A DNA stretch of 64,000 nucleotides from Nocardia sp. SYP-A9097 (GTDB lineage Bacteria; Actinomycetota; Actinomycetes; Mycobacteriales; Mycobacteriaceae). The number at the start of each line of letters is the position of its first letter. Positions within the stretch are counted from its first letter, which is position 1. The notes beneath the pieces were generated by a model, which searched no databases, was not told the origin of the DNA, and saw nothing but the letters and a program-made list of their open reading frames with translations. The translations under genes and the position numbers were made by a program. Shown in pieces: positions 9,121 to 18,109 of this stretch. The stretch lies in the NCBI RefSeq assembly GCF_009649815.1, contig NZ_WJIC01000017.1, positions 62,001 through 126,000 on the forward strand, written 5' to 3'.

Positions 9121-10524
9121 CTACTGACCGGTGTCGCCCACTCTGAGGCTGAGACCGCCACCGGATGTCCAGCAGGGCAACGTCTGTTCCGGTCTCGATA
9201 GATCGGTGGCGGTGAAACCGTCTATGCGCGCACCGAGGGCCGCGGCGGCCGCACCGGATGTACCGCCGGTGGTGTGCAACGACTTCTGGACAGCGCGCAT
9301 GCTTTCCATAACACGGTGCACGCGTTGGCAATCGGGCATGGCGAATACCGGTTCCAGGACCTCGTCGGCGCTGTCGATCGCGCCCCGTTCGATGCGGACG
9401 ATCGCCACGTCGGCGCGGGCGACCGCTTCGTGGCCGTACGAACGTTCCTCGGCCGGGCCGGTGGAATACCCGTGCACGGCTTCCAGCGCCCACAGTTCGG
9501 CATTTCGATTGTCGCCGAGGATTCGGTATGTCGTACCGATGTAGCACGCCATCTTCGCCGGCCGAAAGTGCAGTGCCCCACCGAATTGCGCGACGGCGTC
9601 CGCGCCGGTGGATCCGCCCTCGATGCCATGGAGAATCCGCGTGATCGCGGCGCGGGCGTCCCGGTGCTGTCCGAGCCGAGCCGCGCATCGCGCTTCGATC
9701 GCCGCCAGCCGGAGCCGCTGATGCCCGGTAGGGGCGAACGCCGCGGCCTGTCGCGCGAAAGCCAGTGCCGCCGGGAGGTTTCCGCTCCATTCGGCGATCA
9801 GCGCCTTGGTACCGATGACCCACGCTCGCAAGTCCTGGTAGCCAACCTGCTCTGCCAGCGATTCGGCCGCGACGGCGTGCTGCATGGCGACGATCGTGGT
9901 GCCGAGAACGCCGGTGGCCTGGGCGAGAAGTTCGATCGCCAGCGAACCCAGAAACAGCAATTCGGTGGCTCGTTGCGGAGATGGCCCGGCCTGTAGCGCT
10001 CGACGTATTTCGCCTCGAAGAACCGCCAGCTCGGACAGCACCGGCTGTGGCGGACCGTGGACGTAACTCTGTGCGATCCTGGCCAACTCGTAGGCCAAGG
10101 CGTCGACCGCCAACCGGCCCGTTTGGGTATCGCCGGCCCATTCGGCGAATTCCATGGACTTCTCGGCGTCGGCCGCGAGCCCGGCATCGTAGGTGGTGCT
10201 GGTACCCACAAACGGGTATGAGCCTCGGGCGGCTGATGGGTTCAGGGCGTCGTGCCACTCGCGAGCCGGACCGATCGCTTCCATCGGCGGGCGGCGCACC
10301 GCAGCGTGGAACCGCTCCCGTTGCCGATCGTCGAGGCGGGCGAGCAACGTATCCATCGCTTCCGCTGCTCGGCCTCGCAAAGGTTGAGCGAAGGTCGTCT
10401 TCTCCCATTTCCGGACCGTGTGCACAGAGAAACCCGTCGACGCGGCGAATTCCTCCTGCGTTTCGCGGAGCGCGACCTTTCGCAGCGCTTGGACCTCGGA
10501 TCCGGTCCACTCCTTGACAATCAT
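9121..10524 (-). CDS. XRE-family transcriptional regulator with TPR-like sensor region
   Basis: 467 residues. The N-terminal helix-turn-helix ('VALRETQEEFAASTGFSVHTVRKWEKT', about residues 17-43) is of the lambda-repressor/XRE class. The rest is all-helical with repeated Ala/Leu-rich units from about residue 190 to 420, resembling the TPR-like sensor domains of large actinobacterial XRE regulators that often sense peptides or small signalling molecules. No enzyme motif is present. No target operon is evident next to it; it faces away from the AraC regulator downstream on the plus strand. Confidence 0.85.
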   Translation of the reverse strand: MIVKEWTGSEVQALRKVALRETQEEFAASTGFSVHTVRKWEKTTFAQPLRGRAAEAMDTLLARLDDRQRERFHAAVRRPPMEAIGPAREWHDALNPSAARGSYPFVGTSTTYDAGLAADAEKSMEFAEWAGDTQTGRLAVDALAYELARIAQSYVHGPPQPVLSELAVLRGEIRRALQAGPSPQRATELLFLGSLAIELLAQATGVLGTTIVAMQHAVAAESLAEQVGYQDLRAWVIGTKALIAEWSGNLPAALAFARQAAAFAPTGHQRLRLAAIEARCAARLGQHRDARAAITRILHGIEGGSTGADAVAQFGGALHFRPAKMACYIGTTYRILGDNRNAELWALEAVHGYSTGPAEERSYGHEAVARADVAIVRIERGAIDSADEVLEPVFAMPDCQRVHRVMESMRAVQKSLHTTGGTSGAAAAALGARIDGFTATDLSRPEQTLPCWTSGGGLSLRVGDTGQ

Positions 10525-10905
10525 TGGGGCCCATCCGGTCGTCGTGCTCCTGAAGCGTTACTCAACAGCGCCGGAAGCACCTGGTCAACAGTACGAATTG
10601 TCGGCTCCATCACTACGTCAACCCTCGGTCTCTCAGGCGAGGGTGTAGCCCGCGACGAGAAGTCGATGTTGCGCGACCACACCATCGACGTCGAGATGTA
10701 GCGGAAGTATGCGACTTTCGGGTCAGGTATGCCGCTTGGCCGCAAAAGTCCCCGCTGGCAAGCTGAAAGAGCATCCGGCGTGGCAATCGCCCACCCGGTG
10801 CCCGCCGTCACATGGCGGGTGCTGGGATTTGCCAGAATCCCTGCACGGCAATCGAATTCACAGCGGGTGATCGCCACGCCGGGTGTGTCTATCAGGAGGT
10901 GTGAC
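10525..10905. other. divergent intergenic region between XRE and AraC regulator genes
   Basis: 381 bases holding both regulators' promoters. An open frame continues upstream of the AraC gene but its ATG at 10729 has no ribosome site. I see no strong palindrome. Confidence 0.5.
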
Positions 10906-11934
10906 GTGGCGCCGCAACCGCAAGCACTCACGGACGCGGTCATTCCCCCGATCGTGCTGTCCGGGGTGGTGGAAATCGGCCTGCATCTCGGCCTGTCGGC
11001 CGGATCCTGGTTCGCCGAAACCGGATTGGATGCCGAGCGACTGCTTGATTCCGGCAATGCGCCGGTTTCTTACGACCAAGCCGCCACCGTGCTGCGTCGC
11101 GCCCTGCGCGCACTTCCTCCCGGCCCCTGGGGCATACGGCTGGGTCAGCGCGACATCCTGATATCGATGGGGCTGCTCGGTGTCGCGTTGAGTTCCTGCG
11201 CGACACTCGGCGACGCCCTCGCGCTCGGTTCCGAATTGCATTTGGCGTCGGGCAGCTTGGTCGACGTCGACTTCGAGATACTCGATGGCGAGGTCGTGCT
11301 GAACCTGCGCCAGCGGGAAACCGATACGGCGCTGGAGATCTTCCTTTTCGAGGAGGCGCTGTGCACCGCGGTGACATTCCTGCGAACCATGCTCGGCGCC
11401 GGTCGATCGCCATCGTCGGTCGAATTATCTTATCCGGCACCAGCTTACGCTGACGAGTACGCACGATTCTTCCGCTGCCCGGTCGTATTCGGCGCGGGAG
11501 CCACTCGCATGCGCGTGTCGGCTGCCCTGTTGGCCCACCGGCTGCCACACCACCACGAACCGACCCGTACCGTCGCCGCGGCCGCCTGCCGTCAATTGAT
11601 CAGCTCGCACAATGTCGAAAAGGACATCGTGCTCGCGGTCGAGGCTCTGCTGGAAGGCCACGCTCGCACACCCTTGACTGTGACCGCCGTGGCCCGGCGC
11701 CTGAATCTCAGCGAACGGACGTTGCGACGCCAATTATCCTCTGCGGGTGAGGGATTCAGTACAGTTCGCGATCGGGTCCGCGCACGATGCGCGACCCTCC
11801 TGCTGCGCGAGTCGACGCTGACCATCGACGCGATCGCCCGCGAAATGGGTTTCAGCGACGGGCGTGAATTCCGGCGGGCCTACATCCGCTGGACCGGCCG
11901 CTCACCGCTCTCGGTACGAAATGATCGGAACTGA
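10906..11934 (+). CDS. AraC family regulator with arabinose-binding-like N-terminal domain (OruR/ArgR type)
   Basis: 342 residues from a GTG at 10906, chosen because AGGAGGT ends 5 bases upstream; the frame extends further upstream without a ribosome site. The N-terminal about 200 residues match the 'AraC_binding/arabinose_bd' sensor found in OruR-like regulators ('GPWGIRLGQRDI', 'LGDALALGSELHLASGS'). The C-terminal AraC double helix-turn-helix is clear: 'LTVTAVARRLNLSERTLRRQL' and 'IDAIAREMGFSDGREFRRAY'. The target genes are not identifiable from neighbours. Confidence 0.9.
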   Translation: MAPQPQALTDAVIPPIVLSGVVEIGLHLGLSAGSWFAETGLDAERLLDSGNAPVSYDQAATVLRRALRALPPGPWGIRLGQRDILISMGLLGVALSSCATLGDALALGSELHLASGSLVDVDFEILDGEVVLNLRQRETDTALEIFLFEEALCTAVTFLRTMLGAGRSPSSVELSYPAPAYADEYARFFRCPVVFGAGATRMRVSAALLAHRLPHHHEPTRTVAAAACRQLISSHNVEKDIVLAVEALLEGHARTPLTVTAVARRLNLSERTLRRQLSSAGEGFSTVRDRVRARCATLLLRESTLTIDAIAREMGFSDGREFRRAYIRWTGRSPLSVRNDRN

Positions 11935-11992
11935 GCCGCTGTAGCCAAGACCGCGGGCCCAAATGCGCAAGCCGGGTGAGCACAAAGCGAAG

Positions 11993-12016
11993 CCCGCCCG
12001 AGAGAGCTCGGGCGGG
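11993..12016. terminator. bidirectional hairpin terminator
   Basis: A perfect 10-base stem CCCGCCCGAG / CTCGGGCGGG with an AGAG loop, located between the convergent AraC and esterase genes. It can serve both strands; there is no T-tract, as is common in high-GC actinobacteria. Confidence 0.7.
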
Positions 12017-12054
12017 GCAGGCTCAGTCGCGTATCCGCGAACCGAGTGGATCGG

Positions 12055-13167
12055 TCAGGTGCTCATCGGATGAGCGGCGAAGAAGTCCCAGATCAGGGTC
12101 GTGGCACGGATTGACTTCGTATTTTTGCCGACGATGAACTCCGGGTAGAGCGGTGAGGTGCTGCCGGGCCAGATATGACCGCCGCCGATGATCGAGTACA
12201 GCTGAACGTCGACCCCGGTCGGGCACGAATACTTGTCCAGGACGACATCGGAGGCGATCGTCGTCCTTGTCGGCCCACCGGTGCATCCGTCGCGGCGGGC
12301 CCAGGCTGCCGCGATATCGGTTACCGGCGGATTGGTATACGAAACGATCGGGTCGCTGGTGCCGTGGAACGCGATCACCGGTATCGGCCGTGACGGATGG
12401 CACCAGTCGAAGTCCCGAAGTCCCGCTACCGGAGCGATGGCCGCGACACGATCGGCGAACTGGCAGCCGATGGAACTGGTGGCGAACGCGCCCATCGAAA
12501 GCCCGGTCACATAGACTCGCCGTTGGTCGACACAGAGGGTGGATTCCACGTGCGTGAGCACCTCGGACACCCAGGTCATGTCCGCCGAGCCCTGGCCGAC
12601 GTCCCATTGCGACAACCCCAGCCGATCAAGCTGCGGGGTGATCGTGACGAAGCCTTTCTGGTAACCGTAATCGCCCAAACCGCTGCCCAAATCGGAGATG
12701 GCCCTGTTCTCCAGGAAGCCGTGCAGGGCAATGACGACCGGCAACGGCTGATTCGCCGTGTTGGCCGGAACATTTTGCGTGTACTTACCCGACTTCTGGC
12801 TGCCCCGGAAACTCACGGTGGTTTCCCCTTTCGCGGGCGCCGGTCGGCTACAACCCGCGGAAGACGGCGAAGAGGCGGAAGGCAATGAAGGGGCGGACGA
12901 CGACGGAGGGGCGGAAGACAACGGGGGAGCGGAAGACGACGGAGGGGTGGAAGACGACGGAGGGGCGGAAGACGACGGAGGGGCGGAAGACGACGGAGGG
13001 GCGGGCACTGGCTCGTCGGCGTGCACCACGGAACCGGCGGCGGTGACGAAAGCGGCGATGCACATCACCGGCACCGCTATTCCGGCAACAGCCCGTAGTC
13101 CGCGCGGGATTCTTCGAGAGCGTCCGGAAGCCGGAACACCCTCTTTGACAACGTTATTCGTGAACAT
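12055..13167 (-). CDS. exported polyhydroxybutyrate-depolymerase-like esterase (LpqC/feruloyl esterase family)
   Basis: 370 residues. A signal peptide (basic stretch, then hydrophobic residues about 28-50) is followed by a Pro/Ser linker of repeated APPSSS-type units (about residues 55-90) and a CE1-like alpha/beta hydrolase domain. The nucleophile elbow is GLSMGA; 'VIALHGFLENRAIS' gives the oxyanion region, 'IPVIAFHGTSDPIVSY' the acid and 'GGGHIWPG' the histidine. The family hydrolyses esters, including short-chain polyhydroxyalkanoates. Secreted or cell-wall associated by the signal peptide; a cysteine at the linker end (about residue 105) is too far in to be a lipobox. Confidence 0.88.
   Translation of the reverse strand: MFTNNVVKEGVPASGRSRRIPRGLRAVAGIAVPVMCIAAFVTAAGSVVHADEPVPAPPSSSAPPSSSAPPSSSTPPSSSAPPLSSAPPSSSAPSLPSASSPSSAGCSRPAPAKGETTVSFRGSQKSGKYTQNVPANTANQPLPVVIALHGFLENRAISDLGSGLGDYGYQKGFVTITPQLDRLGLSQWDVGQGSADMTWVSEVLTHVESTLCVDQRRVYVTGLSMGAFATSSIGCQFADRVAAIAPVAGLRDFDWCHPSRPIPVIAFHGTSDPIVSYTNPPVTDIAAAWARRDGCTGGPTRTTIASDVVLDKYSCPTGVDVQLYSIIGGGHIWPGSTSPLYPEFIVGKNTKSIRATTLIWDFFAAHPMST
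12898..13003. repeat. tandem 15-18-base repeat coding the Pro/Ser linker
   Basis: About six near-identical copies of a unit close to GACGACGGAGGGGCGGAA inside the esterase gene, encoding APPSSS units on the minus strand. Such repeats can change copy number by slippage, all in frame because the unit is a multiple of three. Confidence 0.85.
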
Positions 13168-13545
13168 GAGAGGGAGACTCGCAGAACGCGTTGCGCTGTA
13201 GACGCTCTCAGGTCACTTGTTGGGGATACTCATACCCCGTCGCTCGTCCCGTCCGCAGCGATCACAGGTGATCGCCCTCGTGGTTGTGAGGGTAGGGCGG
13301 GTTCCGGAGTAGGCTCCGTGGCTGCCGGGGTCGCTTCGAGGGTTCGCCGGAAATCGATCCTGTCGCCGGTGGCGACGATCAGATTGTCGCCGAGGAGTTT
13401 CGCGGAAGGCGTTGGGTCCCAGGCGATCTCGAATTCCCTGAGGCGCTGCTCTCAATACGGTCTTGCCAGGCCCGCGTGGTGCGGGCCTGGCAAGTGTGCC
13501 AGCTTGCTGGCTCGCGTATTCGGCGGTAGCCGTGGGATCAGCGAA
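13168..13545. other. intergenic region between esterase and glycine-rich protein genes
   Basis: 378 bases with no recognisable gene. It contains the promoter side of the esterase gene and the hairpin at 13462-13494 that follows the next minus-strand gene. Confidence 0.55.
13462..13494. terminator. strong hairpin terminator
   Basis: A perfect 14-base stem, CTTGCCAGGCCCGC / GCGGGCCTGGCAAG, with a five-base GTGGT loop. It begins about 50 bases beyond the stop of the minus-strand glycine-rich protein gene. No T-tract follows on the minus strand. Confidence 0.75.
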
Positions 13546-14241
13546 TCATGCGGGCAAAATGGCGCCGACCACGGCACCGACCCCCGCACCGACCGCCGCA
13601 CCCGCGACGGTTCCGGCTTGGATGAAAGTTATTCCGAGCGTGATGCAGCCGATGATCGCACCGGGGATGGCCAAGATACCGGCGGTCGGCACACCGGTGG
13701 CGGCACCGGTCCCGAGCGCACCGAGTGCGCAGCCCGCGGCGAAGCCGATCGCACCACCCACGGCCGCACCGATCGCGGTGCCCAGCGAAATGGCTCCCGG
13801 AATATCGTGCTGCGTGGGTTCGGCGGCCTGCGTGCCGACCGGCGCGGCGATCGCGGTCGCCTTCGCGGCCACCGGCTCATTGGCGGGCACCGGTGAAACC
13901 GGGGCGAGGTCGAGCGCTGCCGACTGGGCTTGATCAGCGGTCAAACGCAGCGTGCTACCGCTGATATCCGCGCTGAACGGGATCGACCGTCCGGCCAGTT
14001 TGAACGTGAGCGGCACCCGCAGCACGACCGTTCCGGCCGAGTTGGTGAGTTCGATCGCGTCGCCCGCACGCCGGAAGCCCCCCGAAGTAACCTGGGCGAC
14101 GACCGTGCCGCCCTCGACGTGGGTGTTCCAGTCGATTTGTGTGTCCGGAGCCGCGTTGGCGGCGCCGGTCCCGGTCACCAGTGTCGCCAGCACGGCAGCG
14201 CCGGTCAGAGCCGACGCAAGTGACATTCGAACATGACGCAT
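13546..14241 (-). CDS. exported glycine-zipper protein of unknown function
   Basis: 231 residues from the ATG at 14241; GGGAG lies about 8 bases upstream, whereas the ATG at 14256 has none. A cleavable signal peptide is evident ('LASALTGAAVLATLVTGTGAANAAPD'). The middle is a beta-rich domain ('GGTVVAQVTSGGFRRAGDAIELTN'), and the C-terminal third is Gly/Ala-rich with GxxxG-type repeats ('AIGAAVGGAIGFAAGCALGALG', 'AGAAVGAGVGAVVGAIL') that could form membrane-embedded hairpins. Proteins of this layout are frequent and multi-copy in Nocardia and Rhodococcus; I recall a DUF8020-type annotation but cannot verify it. Function unknown. Confidence 0.8.
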   Translation of the reverse strand: MRHVRMSLASALTGAAVLATLVTGTGAANAAPDTQIDWNTHVEGGTVVAQVTSGGFRRAGDAIELTNSAGTVVLRVPLTFKLAGRSIPFSADISGSTLRLTADQAQSAALDLAPVSPVPANEPVAAKATAIAAPVGTQAAEPTQHDIPGAISLGTAIGAAVGGAIGFAAGCALGALGTGAATGVPTAGILAIPGAIIGCITLGITFIQAGTVAGAAVGAGVGAVVGAILPA

Positions 14242-14595
14242 GATTTGTACTCCCATTCAGGTGACGAGTCGAAGAGCTGAGCCGCTGGTCCGAAGCGCTT
14301 GGCCTGCATACCGATTGGAGTCGCGCGAACGGGCGACGAGGGGCCCTCGAGTCGTCGTCTTCGATGAATCGGAACGCCATTCACATGACGTGCAGCCGAG
14401 TTGTAGATAACCACCGCGACCGACCGCGTGCCGGGCACGCAAACCCGAATGGCCGCAACGCCCACAACTCCGTCCGAACAGCCACCCCCCACGGGCGCCG
14501 ACCTCGATCAACCGCCGAGGAGAACGAAAATTGGAGCGGGTAAATGGCTCGTCGCTGCCCGTAGAACCGGCGATGATCTGCCAGGATGTCGCCTC
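14242..14595. other. divergent intergenic region
   Basis: About 350 bases between a minus-strand and a plus-strand gene. The frame of the DUF1304 gene stays open upstream to 14428, but that part is Pro/Thr-rich, hydrophilic and lacks a ribosome site, so it is treated as noncoding. No clear operator was seen. Confidence 0.5.
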
Positions 14596-14958
14596 ATGTA
14601 TCTATCCGCACAAATTCTCGCCGGCCTGATCGCCGCTCTGCACGGCTATATCCTGGTGCTCGAAATGTTCCTCTGGACCACGCCACGGGTCCGCCGAATC
14701 TTCGGTGTGAGCGCCGAACTCGCCGAGCAGACGAAGGCCATGGCTGCCAATCAGGGCCTCTACAACGGTTTTCTCGCAGCAGGTTTGGTCTGGGGTTTGG
14801 TCGCGTCGAGACCGACCAGTTCCGCGGCGCTCATTTTCTTTCTGCTCTGCGTCGCGATCGCCGGCTGCTATGGCGGCGTGACGGTCTCCCGGCGAATTGT
14901 GTTGATCCAGACCGCACCGGCTGTGCTGGCTCTGGTCTTGGTGCTTGCCGGACGGTGA
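14596..14958 (+). CDS. DUF1304 family integral membrane protein
   Basis: 120 residues starting at the ATG at 14596, which matches the usual family length. Four hydrophobic segments are visible: 'AQILAGLIAALHGYILVLEMFLW', 'GLYNGFLAAGLVWGLVA', 'SSAALIFFLLCVAIAGCYGG' and 'VLIQTAPAVLALVLVLAG'. The motifs 'HGYILVLEMFLW' and 'NQGLYNGFLAAGL' are typical of the DUF1304 family. Function unknown. Its stop is 70 bases before the first GntR-type operator, so it could be separate from the following catabolic unit. Confidence 0.85.
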   Translation: MYLSAQILAGLIAALHGYILVLEMFLWTTPRVRRIFGVSAELAEQTKAMAANQGLYNGFLAAGLVWGLVASRPTSSAALIFFLLCVAIAGCYGGVTVSRRIVLIQTAPAVLALVLVLAGR

Positions 14959-15028
14959 TCCTCAGCCCGGAAGTGGGAGGCGCTGCCGCTTGATTTCGCG
15001 GACCCGGGCAGGCACACTGGGTCAGTCG

Positions 15029-15040
15029 ATTGTCGACAAT
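15029..15040. promoter_or_regulatory. GntR-type operator A, ATTGTCGACAAT
   Basis: A perfect 12-base palindrome 46 bases before the SDR start. The same core recurs ahead of five further units in this region, which marks it as the binding site of a shared regulator, most likely the GntR/FCD protein at 18200-18916. Confidence 0.8.
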
Positions 15041-15086
15041 AACCAATGTGCATGAGTGCACTCGGTCCTGAAGGAGATGGGCGTCA

Positions 15087-15842
15087 ATGGGTTTGCTCGA
15101 TGAGAAGGTTGTCATCATCACCGGTGCCGGCGGCGGAATCGGTTTGGACACCGCCCTGCACCTCCACGAGGAGGGTGCGCGCGTGGTGGCTACCGTGCAT
15201 TCCGAATCTGGATTGGCCAAGCTCGATGTCGGTAGCGACCGGCTGGTCGGTCGTGTGGTCGATGTGACCAGCGAGGAACAGATCAAAGCGTTGATCGAGT
15301 TCACCGTGGAGCGGTTCGGCCGACTCGACGGGATCGTGAACAACGCGGGCATCCTGATTCCGGGCACGATCCTGGATGCCACCGTCGAGGACTACCAGCT
15401 GACCTTCGACGTGAACGTCAAGGGTGTCTTCCTGGGTTCCAAGTACGCCATCCCGGAGCTGCTGAAGGCCGGTGGCGGGTCGATCGTGAACTTCGGATCG
15501 ATCAACTCGATCGGCGCGGAGAAGCTGCTGACCACCTACACCGCCAGCAAGGGAGCGGTGCTGACGCTGACCAAGGCGATCGCGCTGGACTTCGGCGCGC
15601 AGGGGATCCGGGCGAATACGCTGTGCCCCGGTTTCGTGGACACTCCACTGAACGTGCCGCACTACACCGCACTCGGCGGGCGCGAAGCCCTGGAATCCGG
15701 GCTGGCCGACTTCCAGCCGATCGGTCGTGCGATCCTGCCGCTGGAAATCGCGCACTCCGTCGCGTTCCTGCTCTCGGACCACTCGACCGCCATCACCGGA
15801 ACGGCGTTCGTCGTCGACGGCGGCGTTCTCGCCGGAGCCTGA
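15087..15842 (+). CDS. short-chain dehydrogenase/reductase
   Basis: 251 residues, classical SDR. Cofactor motif TGAGGGIG (about residues 12-19), NNAG at about 90, catalytic Ser in 'VNFGSINSIG' and YxxxK as 'YTASK', plus the C-terminal 'GTAFVVDGGVLAG'. NAD(H) is likely. AAGGAG lies about 10 bases ahead of the ATG. First unit of the GntR-type regulon; it probably oxidises a hydroxyl group of the pathway substrate or reduces a pathway ketone. Substrate unknown. Confidence 0.93.
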   Translation: MGLLDEKVVIITGAGGGIGLDTALHLHEEGARVVATVHSESGLAKLDVGSDRLVGRVVDVTSEEQIKALIEFTVERFGRLDGIVNNAGILIPGTILDATVEDYQLTFDVNVKGVFLGSKYAIPELLKAGGGSIVNFGSINSIGAEKLLTTYTASKGAVLTLTKAIALDFGAQGIRANTLCPGFVDTPLNVPHYTALGGREALESGLADFQPIGRAILPLEIAHSVAFLLSDHSTAITGTAFVVDGGVLAGA

Positions 15843-15903
15843 TCGGATTCGCCGCGTCGCCCGGTTCGGGCGGCGAAATCGGCGACCGCACGTATTGTGA
15901 ACC

Positions 15904-15913
15904 TGTCGACAAT
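15904..15913. promoter_or_regulatory. GntR-type operator B, core TGTCGACA
   Basis: CTGTCGACAAT, one arm intact and the other shifted by one base from the consensus, 17 bases before the GTG start of the GMC oxidoreductase gene. A second TTGT half lies 8 bases upstream. Binding here would block ribosome-proximal transcription initiation, which fits repression. Confidence 0.65.
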
Positions 15914-15930
15914 CGACGAAAGGGGTCGAC

Positions 15931-17577
15931 GTGACTACTCTCGAGCCTGAGCCCGTGGCTGATGTCGTCCAGCATGAACCCGTTGACGTGCTTGTGATCG
16001 GTGCGGGTCCGTCCGGGGCGGTTGTCACGCACACCGCCGCGGTTGCCGGACTCTCGGTGCTGTGCCTGGAACAGGGCGACTGGGTCAATCCCAGCGAATT
16101 TCCGGCCAACCATCCCGAGTGGGAACTGCTCATCCAGCACGACTGGGCGCACGACCCGAACGTGCGCGCCCTGCCCGCCGACTACCCGGTCGACGTGACC
16201 GATTCGGATATGTGGCCGGTGATGTTCAACGGGGTCGGCGGCGGATCCATCTTCTACGGTGCGGAGTGGCCGCGTCTGCTCCCGTCGGATTTCCGGGTCA
16301 AGACCCTCGATGGCGTCGCCGACAACTGGCCCATCGATTACGACGACCTGAAGCCGTATCACGATGAGGTCGACCGGTTCATCGGCGTTTCCGGCCTGGA
16401 TGGCGATACCGCCTATCCGTCGGGGCTGGAGTACCCCCTGCCGCCGCACCCGCTGGGCAAGCCGGGCATGACGGCCGCCGCGGCCGCCAACAAACTCGGC
16501 TGGCACTGGTGGCCCGGCACGAACGCCATTCCCAGTCAGAAAAATAAGACCCTCGCGCAGTGCGCACGAATGGGCGTCTGCGAATGGGGCTGTCCGCAGG
16601 GCGCCAAGGCGTCCTTCGATTTGATCTACATGCCGCAGGCGCAGCAGGCCGGTGCGAAAGTGCAGACCGGCGCGCGCGTGCGCCGGGTGCGCACCGACGG
16701 ATCTGGGCAGGCCACCGGCGCGGAGTGGATCGATCGCTCCGGAACGATCCATTTCCAGCCCGCGCGGGCAGTGGTGGTGTGCGCCAACGGAATCGGTACA
16801 CCCAGACTGCTGCTGCTCTCGGCCGACGAATCGCATCCCGACGGTCTGGCCAACTCCTCCGGGCAGGTGGGCCGCAACCTGATGCTGCACCCTAATTGCA
16901 GCGCGATCGGGTTCTACGACGAGAACCTGGAGAGCTGGCGGGGCCCGGCCGGCCAGCTGCTGCATTCGATGCAGTTCTACGACACCGATCCCGCGCGCGA
17001 CTTCGTCCGCGGGGCCAAGCTGCATGCCCTGCCGACACCCGGGCCGCTCAACGCCATCCTCGAACACAGTGCGCTGGACTTCGACGAGCTCTGGGGGCCG
17101 GCGATTCACGATGTCGCCCGTGCCGCGAACAGTGGCATCCTGTGGGCGGCGAACGTGGAAGACCTTCCCGAAGAACACAATCGGGTGACCCTGTCGGCAG
17201 ATCAGGTCGACAGCGACGGGTTGCCCGCACCGAAGATCGAGTACCGGGTCAGCGAGAACACCCGCAAGATCCTGAAATTCACCGTCGATCGAATGGTGGA
17301 ACTGCACGAGGCGGCCGGTGCCCGGCGGATCTTCACCAAGGAGTTGTGGATCGACCAACCGGGCCATCTGCTCGGCACCGCCCGCATGGGCGACGATCCG
17401 GCGACGTCGGTCGTCGATTCCTACGGCCGCGCCCACGACGTCGACAACCTCTACATTGCCGACGGCAGCATCTTCGTCACCTCCGGTTCGGCGAACCCCA
17501 CCTGCACGATCACGGCCCTCGCGCTGCGAGTGGGCAAACAACTCGTCGAGGACCTCAACGGAAAGGCCGCACGATGA
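15931..17577 (+). CDS. GMC oxidoreductase (gluconate/fructose dehydrogenase-type flavoprotein)
   Basis: 548 residues, GTG start with AAAGGGG upstream. The N-terminal FAD Rossmann motif is 'VIGAGPSGAVV'; 'GVGGGSIFYGAEWPRL' is the GMC signature region; a Cys-rich loop 'CARMGVCEWGCPQGAK' and a C-terminal 'GHLLGTARMG...NPTCTITAL' supply the active-site His/Asn. This subgroup is the large subunit of sugar or polyol dehydrogenases that deliver electrons to the respiratory chain. There is no Tat signal. Its TGA overlaps the next ATG, whose product is a small subunit-like protein, so the two probably form a complex. Confidence 0.92.
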   Translation: MTTLEPEPVADVVQHEPVDVLVIGAGPSGAVVTHTAAVAGLSVLCLEQGDWVNPSEFPANHPEWELLIQHDWAHDPNVRALPADYPVDVTDSDMWPVMFNGVGGGSIFYGAEWPRLLPSDFRVKTLDGVADNWPIDYDDLKPYHDEVDRFIGVSGLDGDTAYPSGLEYPLPPHPLGKPGMTAAAAANKLGWHWWPGTNAIPSQKNKTLAQCARMGVCEWGCPQGAKASFDLIYMPQAQQAGAKVQTGARVRRVRTDGSGQATGAEWIDRSGTIHFQPARAVVVCANGIGTPRLLLLSADESHPDGLANSSGQVGRNLMLHPNCSAIGFYDENLESWRGPAGQLLHSMQFYDTDPARDFVRGAKLHALPTPGPLNAILEHSALDFDELWGPAIHDVARAANSGILWAANVEDLPEEHNRVTLSADQVDSDGLPAPKIEYRVSENTRKILKFTVDRMVELHEAAGARRIFTKELWIDQPGHLLGTARMGDDPATSVVDSYGRAHDVDNLYIADGSIFVTSGSANPTCTITALALRVGKQLVEDLNGKAAR

Positions 17578-18086
17578 CACATAATTCGCCGCTCGAGTCG
17601 CTGCGGTCGAAAACGCCGCGGCCGTCGGTACCACCGCGCCGCCTGCTCCCACCGCGGCCGCTGGATCACCTGCAGTGGCAGGGACTGCTACGCATCGCCG
17701 ATTGTCTGATCCCCGCCGCCGGTCCGAATCCGGTTGCCAGCGAAGCGAAGGATTACGACCGATACCTGGAACTGGCTTTGGCCGCGCGGGCGGACGCCTT
17801 CGAAACCATTATCCGGGTCATCGATGAGCTCGCCGGGGTGCCGGACGAGGACTTACGCGCGGCGTTGAAAAAGCTCTGGGCGCAGGACATCGATGCTTTC
17901 ACTCCGGTGTCGAATGTCGTGGCCGGCGCGTATTTCATGACACCGGAGGTAAAGGCGCTGATCGGTTACCCCGGGCAGCACCGGGATCCGGCGGGCCTGG
18001 AAGACGCGGCCGACGAGTTGGAGTCCGGGATTCTCGACCCGGTGCTGGAACGCGGCCATTTCTATGTCGCGACGGATGGCGGTTAG
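17574..18086 (+). CDS. gluconate 2-dehydrogenase subunit-3-like protein
   Basis: 170 residues; the ATG overlaps the stop of the GMC gene (ATGA). The sequence 'LQWQGLLRIADCLIPAAGPNPVASEAKDYDRYLE' and the mostly helical remainder resemble the gluconate 2-dehydrogenase small (gamma) subunit family, which pairs with GMC flavoproteins. The usual N-terminal Tat signal of that subunit is missing; instead the N-terminus is Pro/Arg-rich. Thus the pair may work in the cytoplasm, which is unusual for the family. Family assignment moderately sure. Confidence 0.72.
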   Translation: MTHNSPLESLRSKTPRPSVPPRRLLPPRPLDHLQWQGLLRIADCLIPAAGPNPVASEAKDYDRYLELALAARADAFETIIRVIDELAGVPDEDLRAALKKLWAQDIDAFTPVSNVVAGAYFMTPEVKALIGYPGQHRDPAGLEDAADELESGILDPVLERGHFYVATDGG

Positions 18087-18109
18087 TACCGAGCACGGTT
18101 TTTTGCTCT

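Noticed and set aside
8742-9161. 139-codon minus-strand frame upstream of the aldo/keto reductase
   Set aside because: Overlaps the reductase start in another frame and shows no family features.
15793-17652. 619-codon minus-strand frame
   Set aside because: Antisense to the GMC oxidoreductase gene; no motif, no ribosome site.
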